In this document: positions 17,491 through 25,622 of the stretch, piece after piece
Position numbering within the stretch: position 1 is the stretch's first letter
How the letters are laid out: the number at the start of each line of letters is the position of its first letter
Assembly (NCBI RefSeq): GCF_001191005.1
Contig: NZ_CP012201.1
Coordinates: forward strand, 6,297,417 to 6,361,416
Length of the DNA: 64,000 nt
DNA from: Massilia sp. NR 4-1
Lineage (GTDB): Bacteria; Pseudomonadota; Gammaproteobacteria; Burkholderiales; Burkholderiaceae_D
Direction of reading: 5' to 3'
Position numbers and translations under genes: made by a program
Notes under the pieces: generated by a model
The model's database searches: none
What the model saw: the letters and a program-made list of their open reading frames with translations, nothing else
What the model was told of the DNA's origin: nothing

Positions 17491-18294
17491 TCAGACCGCC
17501 TTACGCAGCTGTTCCACCGTATAGCCGGGCGCCTCTTTCGCCTGCGCCGCCAGTTTCAGGATCGCCATCGAGCAATTGTCGGCCGCGCCCTTGGCCCGTT
17601 CGCGCGCCTTATTGATCAGCATCTCGCTGGCCTCGCGCGGCGTCTTGCGCACCAGCACCGTCGCCAGTTCCACATCCGTAAAGTATTGCCACAGTCCATC
17701 CGAGCATAGCAGGAAGGCATCGCCCGCCTGCAGGCATTCCTGCACGCCGACGGTGACATAGGGCGGCTTCAGCCGGTTGCCGAGCAGATTGGCCAGCAGC
17801 CGGGCGCTGCGGTGGCGCCGTGCCGCCTCCAGCGGCAGCTTGTCGGCCTGCACCAGATGCTCGATATAGGCGGCGTCATTGCTGCGCCCGATGCATTGGC
17901 CGTTGGAAAATCGGTAGAGGCGGGAATCGCCCACATGCGCCCACACCGCCTGGCGTTGCGGCGTCAGCAGCAGCAGCTGCATGGTTGACTGCGGCTCGGA
18001 TTCGGCGCCCAGTGGATTGATCAGCAGAATTTCGTGGGTTTCTTGCGCAATATTGCGCAACAGTTCAGACAGGCGCGGCAGGCTGGCCGTGTCGCCGGCG
18101 CGGTAATCGTCGAACAGGTGCTTGCTGGTATGCAGGACTTGCTCGGCGCCGAGCGCGCTGTCGCCGCCGTCGGCCAGTACCGCCAGCACATAGCCGGGCG
18201 CCTTGCTGGATGTGAAGAGGGCGGTGCGGTCATGTTGTTGCGGCCGGTTGCCGATGTGCTGGGCGGTGCCGGCCTCGATCTTGTATGCGCTCAT
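17491..18294 (-). CDS. PP2C-family protein serine/threonine phosphatase
   Basis: This 267-residue protein matches PPM/PP2C phosphatases, which use two metal ions to remove phosphate from Ser/Thr. Visible motifs are VLADGGDSALGAE (diverged form of the DGMGG motif), AHVGDSRLYRFS, LLCSDGLWQYFTD and the C-terminal AADNCSMAIL with the metal-binding Asp. No membrane segment is seen, so it is cytoplasmic. No partner kinase lies nearby. The 144 bases between its stop and the preceding gene are GC-rich and hold nothing else recognisable. Confidence 0.87.
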   Translation of the reverse strand: MSAYKIEAGTAQHIGNRPQQHDRTALFTSSKAPGYVLAVLADGGDSALGAEQVLHTSKHLFDDYRAGDTASLPRLSELLRNIAQETHEILLINPLGAESEPQSTMQLLLLTPQRQAVWAHVGDSRLYRFSNGQCIGRSNDAAYIEHLVQADKLPLEAARRHRSARLLANLLGNRLKPPYVTVGVQECLQAGDAFLLCSDGLWQYFTDVELATVLVRKTPREASEMLINKARERAKGAADNCSMAILKLAAQAKEAPGYTVEQLRKAV

Positions 18295-18432
18295 AGCTGC
18301 CCGGAATCCTTGCCTGCTTCATTATGGGGTCCACCTGAGTTACACTATGCACCGGTAAGCAGTTTTGTTGCAAGCTAAGGTTGTTCTCCAAACGAAACTG
18401 TTGGTTAGACGAATGTTTCTAGAAGTTCAACC

Positions 18433-18633
18433 ATGACGAACGAAGAAGAGATCCGGCGCCGGATCGTCGAACTGGATGTCGAGCACCGCGACCTGGATGC
18501 CGTCATCGAGATGCTGACCCTGGATGGCCACCATGACCAGTTGCAATTGCGCCGGCTTAAAAAACGCAAGCTGCAGCTGAAAGACTATATCACCCTGCTG
18601 AAAATGCAATTGGTGCCCGACGTACCGGCTTGA
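18433..18633 (+). CDS. YdcH-family (DUF465) small protein
   Basis: This 66-residue helical-hairpin protein matches the DUF465/YdcH family: an acidic first helix (EEEIRRRIVELDVEHRDLDAV) and a basic second helix (LQLRRLKKRKLQLKDYI). Function is unknown; members are cytoplasmic and very short. Its stop codon overlaps the presumed TTG start of the following helicase gene. Confidence 0.8.
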   Translation: MTNEEEIRRRIVELDVEHRDLDAVIEMLTLDGHHDQLQLRRLKKRKLQLKDYITLLKMQLVPDVPA

Positions 18634-20699
18634 GCGGCTCGCGCCGCGCGGCCGCTTTTCCCGCTTTTATTTTGACGCAAGAATCCCAGACGCCCGCCGC
18701 CGCGCCGGCCGCCGCCGACCCCGCCCTTGAGCCCGCGCTGCCGCCGGGCAAGCATGATGCCGAGATCGAACGCCTGTTTGGCGCCGGTGGCCCGCTCGGC
18801 CCGGCCGTGGGCGGCTTCCGGCCGCGCCGCGCCCAGACCGAGATGGCCAAGGCCATCGCCGACGCCATCGCCAAGCAGCAGACCCTGATCGCCGAGGCTG
18901 GCACGGGCACGGGCAAGACGTTTGCCTATCTGGTGCCGGCCCTGATGTGGGGCGGCAAGACCATCGTTTCGACCGGCACCAAGAACTTGCAGGACCAGCT
19001 CTTCCTGCGCGATATCCCGACCGTGCGCGCCGCCCTGCAGGCGCCCGTCTCGGTGGCCCTGCTCAAGGGGCGCGGCAACTACGTCTGCCACTACCACCTG
19101 GAACGCACGCAGCAGAACGGCCGCATGACCTCGCGCGACGACGTCGGCTACCTGCGCGAAATCTCGCGTTTCCTCAAGATGACCAGCTCGGGCGACAAGG
19201 CCGAGCTGACGCGCGTGCCGGAAAACGCCCTGATCTGGAACCTGGTCACGTCCACGCGCGAAAACTGCATGGGCGCCGAGTGCCAGTACTACCAGGATTG
19301 CTTCGTGATGAAGGCGCGCAAGGAAGCGCAGCAGGCCGACGTGGTGGTGGTCAACCACCACCTGTTCTTCGCCGACGTGGCGCTGAAAGACACCGGCGTG
19401 GCCGAGCTGCTGCCCTCGGCCAACACCATCATCTTCGACGAAGCCCACCAGCTACCCGACACCGCCACCCTGTTCTTCGGCGACACCTTCTCCACCTCGC
19501 ATGTGCTGGAACTATGCCGCGACGTGCTGGCCGAAGGCTTGTCGCATGCGCGCGACGGCGCCGACTGGGGCAAGGTGGTGACGGTGGTGGAAAAGGCCGC
19601 GCGCGACCTGCGCCTGACTTTTCCGCAAGACATCGTGCGCATGTCGCTGCCGCAGATCGCGCCGTCGAGCGAATTCTTCCCCGCGCTGGAAACGCTGAAG
19701 GACGCGCTGGACGGCATGCTGGCCGTGCTCGACAAGCAGGCCGAGCGCGCCGAAACCATCGAGCAGTGCCGCGTGCGCGGCGTCGAGCTGGCGCAGAAGA
19801 TGTCGGCCTGGAAATATGATCCCAAGGCGAAAGTCACGCCCGGCGAAGAAGCCGTGTACTGGGTGGAAGCCTTCGCCAGCTCGCTGCAGCTGCACAAGAC
19901 GCCGCTCTCGATCGCGCCGATCTTCAATGGCCAACGCGAAGGCGTGCCGCGCAGCTGGATCTTCACCTCGGCCACGCTGGCCGTGAAAAACGATTTCAAG
20001 CACTTTTCCCAGCAGATGGGGCTGGAAAACGAGGTGGCGCGCAGCTGGCCCAGTCCCTTCAATTATGCAGAGCAGGGCATCCTCTACGTGCCGAAAGACT
20101 TGCCCGATCCCAACTCCTTCGGCTACACCGACGCCGTGCTCGACTGCGCCCTGCCGATCATCGAAGCGGCCGGCGGGCGCACCTTCCTGCTCTGCACCAC
20201 CTTGCGCGCCGTGAAACGCGCCGCCGAACGCCTGCGCGACGAGTTCGACCAGCGCGGCTGGAACTTCCCCCTGTTCGTGCAGGGCGACCGCGGCCGCACC
20301 GAACTGCTCGACCAGTTCCGCAAAGCCGGCAATGGCGTGCTGATCGGTAGCCAAAGCTTCTGGGAAGGGGTCGACGTGCGCGGCGAAGCCTTGTCCCTGG
20401 TCATCATCGACAAGCTGCCTTTCGCCCCGCCCGACGACCCGGTGCTGGCCGCCCGCATCGAGGTGATGGAAAAGCAGGGCTTGAACGGCTTCATGCACCA
20501 CACCCTGCCCGAAGCGATCATCAACCTCAAGCAGGGCGCCGGCCGCCTGATCCGCGACGAAAGCGACCGCGGCGTGCTGATGCTATGCGACCCGCGCGTC
20601 ATCAGCAAGCCCTACGGCCGCCGCATCTGGCAAAGCCTGCCCCCGTTCAAACGCACCCGCGAAGCCGCCGACGTCATCGCCTTCTTCCGCCCCGCTTAA
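18630..20699 (+). CDS. DinG/YoaA-type ATP-dependent DNA helicase
   Basis: This XPD-like superfamily 2 helicase of up to 689 residues unwinds DNA 5' to 3' and acts in repair of replication blocks. Visible are Walker A EAGTGTGKTFAYL (residues 90-97 for the core), four iron-sulfur cysteines in NYVCHYH and ENCMGAECQYYQDCF, the DEAH box IIFDEAHQLPD, and the C-terminal motifs SFWEGVDVRGE and QGAGRLIRDESDRG. The start is uncertain: a TTG at 18630 overlaps the DUF465 stop by 4 bases, and another in-frame TTG at 18672 gives MTQESQTP. Neither has a clear ribosome binding site. Confidence 0.92.
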   Translation: MSGSRRAAAFPAFILTQESQTPAAAPAAADPALEPALPPGKHDAEIERLFGAGGPLGPAVGGFRPRRAQTEMAKAIADAIAKQQTLIAEAGTGTGKTFAYLVPALMWGGKTIVSTGTKNLQDQLFLRDIPTVRAALQAPVSVALLKGRGNYVCHYHLERTQQNGRMTSRDDVGYLREISRFLKMTSSGDKAELTRVPENALIWNLVTSTRENCMGAECQYYQDCFVMKARKEAQQADVVVVNHHLFFADVALKDTGVAELLPSANTIIFDEAHQLPDTATLFFGDTFSTSHVLELCRDVLAEGLSHARDGADWGKVVTVVEKAARDLRLTFPQDIVRMSLPQIAPSSEFFPALETLKDALDGMLAVLDKQAERAETIEQCRVRGVELAQKMSAWKYDPKAKVTPGEEAVYWVEAFASSLQLHKTPLSIAPIFNGQREGVPRSWIFTSATLAVKNDFKHFSQQMGLENEVARSWPSPFNYAEQGILYVPKDLPDPNSFGYTDAVLDCALPIIEAAGGRTFLLCTTLRAVKRAAERLRDEFDQRGWNFPLFVQGDRGRTELLDQFRKAGNGVLIGSQSFWEGVDVRGEALSLVIIDKLPFAPPDDPVLAARIEVMEKQGLNGFMHHTLPEAIINLKQGAGRLIRDESDRGVLMLCDPRVISKPYGRRIWQSLPPFKRTREAADVIAFFRPA

Positions 20700-20787
20700 G
20701 GCGGCGGCAGGGGTGGGCGTGCCAGCGGATGGCGCGTTTCCGCCAGCATTTGGCGTGTTGCGGCGCGCGCTGTCCAGGGCTGAGGTT

Positions 20788-20803
20788 TGCGCTGGCGCAA
20801 AGC
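20788..20803. other. Short hairpin in the gap before the TIR gene
   Basis: TTTGCG-CTGG-CGCAAA forms a 6-bp stem with a 4-base loop in the 162-base gap between the helicase gene and the TIR gene. It lacks a T-run and could be a weak terminator or an operator. The rest of the gap shows no clear promoter, although a very strong ribosome binding site (AGGGGGA at 20851-20857) precedes the TIR start codon. Confidence 0.35.
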
Positions 20804-20861
20804 GGCGGGGGAGGGACTTGTTAGAGTGGCTACGTAGAACGCCCTTTTTCAGGGGGATGCG

Positions 20862-21467
20862 ATGACTATCCGCTACGGTTGCTTCTTCAGTTATGCGCAC
20901 GGGCAGCATGCTTATATGAGCAAGTTCAAGAACGACCTGGCCGATGCGCTGCGCTGCTATCTGGAACCCCATCTCGATACCGAAAAGGAATTGTTCGTCG
21001 ATAGCGAGCAGCTCGGCGGCGGCGACGATCTGGACCGCAAGATCGCATCGGCCCTGTGCGAGAGCGTGTGCATGATCGTGATCTACACGCCCAAATACGA
21101 AGCCCATCCCTACACCCGGCGCGAGTTCGCCGCCATGCAGCTGATCGAGGACGAGCGCCGCCACTGGTATCCGCTGCCCAGCCACCTGATCATCCCCGTC
21201 ATCATGACGCGCCACCCGCTCAGTCTGCCGCCCCAGATCAGCGAGCCGGGCATGTATGTGGATTTTTCGCGCTACACCCTGGCCACCTCCGACCTGAAAA
21301 CCAATCCCGACTATCTACCCGATATCGAACGGATCGTGCAGCGCGTGGTGGCCCATTACCACTATCTGAAGTACTGCATTCCACCGGAGCACGATTGCAG
21401 CCGTTTCGTGCTTCCCGCCATGCCCCCGGAATGGCGCGCCATTCCGCCCCCCCACTTTCCCCGCTAG
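20862..21467 (+). CDS. TIR-domain protein, candidate NAD-hydrolase or signalling effector
   Basis: The 201-residue protein opens with a TIR-like fold: box 1 RYGCFFSYAHGQ (residues 4-15), the BB-loop region LFVDSEQLGGGDDLDRKI (44-61), and strand-helix MIVIYTPKYEAHPYTRREFAAM (71-92). E88 in YTRREF sits where TIR NADases carry their catalytic glutamate. The C-terminal part (110-201) is not assigned. No signal peptide or membrane helix is seen, so it is cytoplasmic. AGGGGGA 5 bases before the ATG predicts strong translation. It is 9 bases from the next gene, an ATPase-TPR protein, so the two form one transcription unit. TIR-like proteins paired with KGGVGR-variant ATPase-TPR proteins are known from the actinobacterial FxSxx-COOH loci; the role here is unknown. 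Confidence 0.8.
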   Translation: MTIRYGCFFSYAHGQHAYMSKFKNDLADALRCYLEPHLDTEKELFVDSEQLGGGDDLDRKIASALCESVCMIVIYTPKYEAHPYTRREFAAMQLIEDERRHWYPLPSHLIIPVIMTRHPLSLPPQISEPGMYVDFSRYTLATSDLKTNPDYLPDIERIVQRVVAHYHYLKYCIPPEHDCSRFVLPAMPPEWRAIPPPHFPR

Positions 21468-21476
21468 AGGTCCGCC

Positions 21477-22955
21477 ATGGAACGTTTCCGATTTTCCCTG
21501 CCGCCGTTGTCCACGCCCGGCGAGGTGAGCAGCTTTTATTCGCACCAGGATGGCTGCGGCCGCAGCATGGCGCTGGCGCATCTGGCCGCATTGCTGGCGG
21601 GCGGCCAGCGCGCCGCCACCCCGGTCCTGATGGTGGACTGGAACCTGGAGGCGCCGCGCCTGCACCATTACTTCCCACGGCAGGATGACGGTCCCGGCGT
21701 GCTGGAACTGTTCGAGGCCTGCCGCGCCGCCTTGCGCGGCCGCCAGGATGCCGGCCGCGACAGCGCCGCCGTGGCGCACGAGGTGCTGGAGGCCGTGGGG
21801 TGGGAGCAGTATGTCTGCCGCGTCGACGAGAGCCGCCCCCTGTATCTGCTGCGCGCCGGGCGCCAGGACGCCAGCTATACGCGCCGCCTGGTGGATATGC
21901 ACTGGGACGAGTTGTTCAATGCCTGTCCGGCCCTGTTCCGCTGCTTCGCCGCCAGCTTGGGCCGCCATTTCCGCCATGTGCTGGTCGATTCGTGCAGCGG
22001 CCGCGCCGATATGGCCGGGATTTGCACCACCCTGCTGCCGACCCGCCTGGTGCTGGCCTTCCCGCCCGGCCGCCAGCATCTCGATGGCCTGACGGCACTG
22101 CTGCAGCGCGCCACCACTTACCGCCGCAGCCACGAGGACGAGCAGCGCCCGCTGCTGGCCTATCCGCTGCCGATCCGCGGCGGCAGGGACGATGCGGGCC
22201 AGCGCACGCTGTGGCGGCGCGGCGACCAGGCGCGCGCCGTGCCGGGCTACCAGCCGTTGTTCGAGCGGGCGCTGGGCGAAGCCTACGGCATTGCCGGCCT
22301 GTCGCTGGAGAGCTATTTCGACGAGGTGCAATTGCCGCCGTTGCGCGATACCGGTGGTGCCGCACCGGCGCTGAGCGTGGCCGGCGGCGACCATTTTTCG
22401 CTGTTGCGGGTGCTGGGCGTCTTCCGCGAATGGCTGGGCGGCGGTCATGCACCCTGGCAGTCGCGTGCCGAAATTCCCTTGCAGGAGGCGATTGCCGCTG
22501 CGCGCCAGGGCATGCGGGAAGGCGGGGCTGCCGTCAGCCTGCCCTTGGCGCACAGCCTGGAACGCCTGGGTGGCGTGTATTGCCAGGAAAATCGCCTATG
22601 GCAAGCTTTGCAATGTTTGCAGGAAAGCCGCACCCTGCTGCTGCGTTTGCTGGGCGCGGAGCATCCCGACACCCGGCGCTGCACGCGCAGCCTGGCCGCC
22701 TTGCTGGAGCGGCAGGGCCGGCCGGACGAGGCGCGCCGCCTGCAGGACGCCGCGGCGGCATGGTCCGCAGTCCACGATGAAGGTTTGCACAGCGTGGGCG
22801 AGGAGGGGGAGCGCCGCCACCGCGTGCTGAACGTGCAGCAGGAGCGGCGTGGCTACCATCTGAATTGCCTGGACGGCCCGGCGCTGCCGTGGGCCGGCGC
22901 CTTGCCGGAAGCGGGCTTGCAGGAAGCCTCGGCCAGGCACGCCAAAGTCGGCTGA
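21477..22955 (+). CDS. MinD/ParA-like ATPase with degenerate P-loop, fused to TPRs
   Basis: The 492-residue product begins like the KGGVGR-variant class of MinD/ParA-type ATPases. VSSFYSHQDGCGRSMALAHLA (17-37) corresponds to the P-loop, and VLMVDWNLEAPRLHHYF (50-66) to the following strand and switch region. In the P-loop the signature Lys is Gln (Q24), and GGVGR reads DGCGR, so nucleotide binding or hydrolysis may be lost or altered. HVLVDSCSGRADM (about 165-177) is a Walker-B-like strand. The C-terminal part (about 355-440) is tetratricopeptide-like with the kinesin-light-chain style LGAEHPDTRRCTRSLAALLERQGRPDEA. The TPRs probably bind a partner; the TIR protein encoded just upstream is the obvious candidate. 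Confidence 0.75.
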   Translation: MERFRFSLPPLSTPGEVSSFYSHQDGCGRSMALAHLAALLAGGQRAATPVLMVDWNLEAPRLHHYFPRQDDGPGVLELFEACRAALRGRQDAGRDSAAVAHEVLEAVGWEQYVCRVDESRPLYLLRAGRQDASYTRRLVDMHWDELFNACPALFRCFAASLGRHFRHVLVDSCSGRADMAGICTTLLPTRLVLAFPPGRQHLDGLTALLQRATTYRRSHEDEQRPLLAYPLPIRGGRDDAGQRTLWRRGDQARAVPGYQPLFERALGEAYGIAGLSLESYFDEVQLPPLRDTGGAAPALSVAGGDHFSLLRVLGVFREWLGGGHAPWQSRAEIPLQEAIAAARQGMREGGAAVSLPLAHSLERLGGVYCQENRLWQALQCLQESRTLLLRLLGAEHPDTRRCTRSLAALLERQGRPDEARRLQDAAAAWSAVHDEGLHSVGEEGERRHRVLNVQQERRGYHLNCLDGPALPWAGALPEAGLQEASARHAKVG

Positions 22956-22964
22956 TTTTCATCT

Positions 22965-23004
22965 ATTTGCCGGCGCCCGGCGCCGGTGCCGGGCGCAAAT
23001 TTTA
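22965..23004 (+). terminator. Terminator-like hairpin after the TIR cassette
   Basis: ATTTGC (22965-22970) pairs with GCAAAT (22995-23000), and inside it GCCCGGC (22975-22981) pairs with GCCGGGC (22988-22994), with a 4-base bulge on the left arm. TTTAT follows. It starts 10 bases after the ATPase-TPR stop and separates the cassette from surE. Confidence 0.65.
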
Positions 23005-23063
23005 TCGGTTGCGGCGCTTGCCAATTGCGCAAGCGGAGCGTTGCTTCGGGTAAAATCTGTCGT

Positions 23064-23801
23064 ATGAGAATCCTTATCAGTAACGACGACGGCTACCTCG
23101 CCCCCGGCATCAATGCCCTGGCCGAGGCGCTGGCCCCGATTGCCGACATTGTGGTGGTGGCACCCGAAAGCAACCGCTCCGGCGCGTCCAACTCGCTGTC
23201 GCTGGACCGTCCGCTGTCGGTGCAGCAAGCCGCCAATGGTTTCTACTTTGTCAATGGCACGCCCACCGACTGCGTCCACATCGCGCTGACCGGGATGGGC
23301 CTGCCGCGGCCCGACCTGGTGGTGTCCGGCATCAATAATGGCCCGAATATGGGCGACGACACACTGTACTCCGGCACCGTGGCCGCCGCCACCGAAGGCT
23401 ATCTGTTCGGCATTCCCGCCATCGCCTTTTCGCAAGGCGCCTGGGGCTGGGCGCATATCGAGGATGCCGCCCGCGTGGCGCGCGATATCGTCGAACGCCA
23501 TGCCGCCACCCTGGCCGCGCCCTATCTGCTGAACGTGAACATCCCCAATCTGCCGTACGAGCAGATGGGGCCGGCCACCGCCTGCCGTCTGGGGCGCCGC
23601 CACCAGGCCGAGCCGGTGATCAAGGCGCTCGATCCGCGCGGCCGCGATATTTACTGGATCGGCCCGCCCGGCGCCTGCAAGGATGCGGGCGAGGGCACCG
23701 ATTTCCACGCCGTGCAGCAGGGGCGCATTGCGCTCACCCCCTTGCAGATCGACCTGACCCACAAGACCCAGCTCGATGCGCTGACAAAGGCTCTGGCATG
23801 A
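23064..23801 (+). CDS. surE: 5'/3'-nucleotidase SurE
   Basis: SurE is a divalent-metal-dependent phosphatase acting on nucleoside monophosphates, made with rpoS in stationary phase in many Proteobacteria. This 245-residue protein starts MRILISNDDGYLAPG with the metal-binding Asp pair in NDDG, and has the family motifs PESNRSGASNSLSLD and VVSGINNGPNMGDDTLYSGTV. The start at 23064 is chosen over an in-frame one at 22986, which would add 26 unrelated residues. Its stop overlaps pcm by 4 bases. Confidence 0.96.
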   Translation: MRILISNDDGYLAPGINALAEALAPIADIVVVAPESNRSGASNSLSLDRPLSVQQAANGFYFVNGTPTDCVHIALTGMGLPRPDLVVSGINNGPNMGDDTLYSGTVAAATEGYLFGIPAIAFSQGAWGWAHIEDAARVARDIVERHAATLAAPYLLNVNIPNLPYEQMGPATACRLGRRHQAEPVIKALDPRGRDIYWIGPPGACKDAGEGTDFHAVQQGRIALTPLQIDLTHKTQLDALTKALA

Positions 23802-24667
23802 ACGACAAGACCCGCACCTTCCCGCTGCCGCTGTCCTCCGTGGTGGACAAGTCCCAGAAGAAGCAGCCGGTCTTGTCCAGTATCGCCACGCCGCAGACGG
23901 CAACCCAGAACGCCGCGCGCAGCGCCGCCCAGAATGCCGCCGCACCGGCCCTGCGTGCGCCGCCGGCGGCACCAGCCCGCCCGCCAGCTTATGCCGCCGA
24001 CCGCGCGCCGGCCGCCGCGCCGCGCCAGAATCCGCTGGTGTCGGAAGCGGTGCGGCGCGCCATGGTGGCGCGCGTGGCCAAGCAAGGCGTCAAGGACCAG
24101 GCGGTGCTGGCCGCCATGGAAAGCGTGCCGCGCCATTTGTTCATGGATGAAGCATTAGCTTCGCAGGCGTACATCGATGCCTCCCTGCCCATCGGCCACC
24201 ACCAGACCATTTCCCAGCCCTATATCGTGGCGCGCATGATCGAGGTGATGCGCAATGGCGGCCAGTTGCAGCGCGTGCTGGAAATCGGCACCGGCTGCGG
24301 CTACCAGGCGGCCGTTTTGTCGTGCCTGGCGCAAGACGTGTATTCCATTGAGCGTATCAAACCGTTACATGAGCTGGCGAAGGCGAATCTGCGGCCGATG
24401 CGCGTACCAAATCTGCGCCTGCACTACGGAGATGGTATGCTTGGCCTGCCGCAAGCCGCGCCGTTTGACGGCATCATCCTCGCCGCCGCTGGTCTGGAAG
24501 TCCCTCAGGCCTTGCTGGACCAGCTCAGCATCGGCGGCCGTCTGGTCGCCCCCGTTGGCGGCCGCACCCAGCATCTGGAGCTCGTAACCCGGATCGGCAA
24601 AGCCGAATGGCTGCGCCAGACGCTTGAGGATTGCCATTTTGTGCCCCTGCGGCCCGGTATCGTATAG
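23798..24667 (+). CDS. pcm: Protein-L-isoaspartate O-methyltransferase with N-terminal extension
   Basis: Pcm methylates abnormal isoaspartyl residues in aged proteins using S-adenosylmethionine, starting their repair. The catalytic domain fills about residues 75-289, with LPIGHHQTISQPYIVARM, the cofactor loop RVLEIGTGCGYQAAVLSCLA and FDGIILAAAGLEVPQALLDQL. The protein is 289 residues, about 75 longer than the usual 210-220. The extra N-terminus is Ala/Pro-rich, low-complexity and without a signal peptide. The ATGA overlap with surE indicates translational coupling. Confidence 0.95.
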   Translation: MNDKTRTFPLPLSSVVDKSQKKQPVLSSIATPQTATQNAARSAAQNAAAPALRAPPAAPARPPAYAADRAPAAAPRQNPLVSEAVRRAMVARVAKQGVKDQAVLAAMESVPRHLFMDEALASQAYIDASLPIGHHQTISQPYIVARMIEVMRNGGQLQRVLEIGTGCGYQAAVLSCLAQDVYSIERIKPLHELAKANLRPMRVPNLRLHYGDGMLGLPQAAPFDGIILAAAGLEVPQALLDQLSIGGRLVAPVGGRTQHLELVTRIGKAEWLRQTLEDCHFVPLRPGIV

Positions 24668-24675
24668 AGATTTAA

Positions 24676-25614
24676 ATGAGTATGACGAAAAATAGTTCCC
24701 TGTTGTTGCTGACCCTCTCGCTTGGCTTGCTGAGCGCCTGTACCTCGACCGTCCAGGCGCCGGTGGAAGAGCGCCTGCCGCCGCTGGCCGTGTCCAAACC
24801 GCCCGCGCCGGAAGAAAGCCCGAAAGAGCGCGAAGAGCGCGGCCTGTATACCGTGAAAAAAGGTGATACCCTGCTGCGCATCGCCCTGGAGCACGGCCAG
24901 AATTACCGCGACCTGGTGGCCTGGAACAATCTGGCCAATCCGAACGACATCAAGGTGGATCAGGTGCTGCGCGTGGCGCCGCCCGAAAACGGCGTGCAGA
25001 CGTCGTCCGTGGCCATGCCGCCCGAAACCCGCACCCCGCCCGCGCCGCCGCCGCCGAAGAAGAATACGCCCAAGGGCGACAAGAAGCCGTATAGCGAATC
25101 CAGTCTGGCCGACCTGCAAAGGCCGGAAGGCGCCGAGCGCGAAGGCCGCGCCGAGAAGCCCGAGCGCGCCGAGAAGCCGGCCGAAAAGCCGGTGCAGCTG
25201 GCCTCGACCCAGCCTTCGGCCGTGGCGCCCCTGAGCGCCGAGGACAAGGAATTGAGCTGGATGTGGCCTTCCGAAGGCCGCGTCGTGGCCCATTTCGACG
25301 AAGGCAAGAACAAGGGCATCGATATCGCGGGCCGCGCCGGCCAGCATGTGTTGGCTGCAGGCGCCGGTAAAGTGATGTATGCAGGCAGCGGCATCCGAGG
25401 TTATGGTAATCTCGTTATTGTGAAACACAGTAATAGCCTGCTATCGGCTTACGCGCATAACCGCACCATCCTGGTCAAGGAGGGGCAGAGCGTGAACAAG
25501 GGGCAGACCATTGCTGAAATGGGGGATTCCGACACCGACACCGTCAAGCTGCACTTCGAGATAAGGCAGCAGGGCAAGCCGGTCGATCCGTCAAAGTTCC
25601 TGCCTAACCGCTAG
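24676..25614 (+). CDS. nlpD: NlpD-like lipoprotein, LysM and degenerate M23 domains
   Basis: NlpD is an outer-membrane lipoprotein that activates cell-wall amidases during division. The 312-residue product has a lipobox (LGLLSACTS, acylated Cys about 16), a LysM domain (YTVKKGDTLLRIALEHGQNY..., about 57-100), a Pro/Glu/Lys-rich linker (about 110-185) and a C-terminal M23 fold (195-312). The zinc motif HxxxD of active M23 enzymes reads NKGIDIAG, with His replaced by Asn, as expected for an activator rather than an enzyme. It lies directly upstream of rpoS, and the rpoS promoter usually lies inside nlpD. Confidence 0.94.
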   Translation: MSMTKNSSLLLLTLSLGLLSACTSTVQAPVEERLPPLAVSKPPAPEESPKEREERGLYTVKKGDTLLRIALEHGQNYRDLVAWNNLANPNDIKVDQVLRVAPPENGVQTSSVAMPPETRTPPAPPPPKKNTPKGDKKPYSESSLADLQRPEGAEREGRAEKPERAEKPAEKPVQLASTQPSAVAPLSAEDKELSWMWPSEGRVVAHFDEGKNKGIDIAGRAGQHVLAAGAGKVMYAGSGIRGYGNLVIVKHSNSLLSAYAHNRTILVKEGQSVNKGQTIAEMGDSDTDTVKLHFEIRQQGKPVDPSKFLPNR

Positions 25615-25622
25615 ATACGCCC

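Noticed and set aside
20862..22955. The TIR cassette as a recent foreign insertion
   Set aside because: Its GC content and codon use look like the surrounding chromosome and no attachment sites or repeats flank it, so recent transfer cannot be claimed from this sequence alone.
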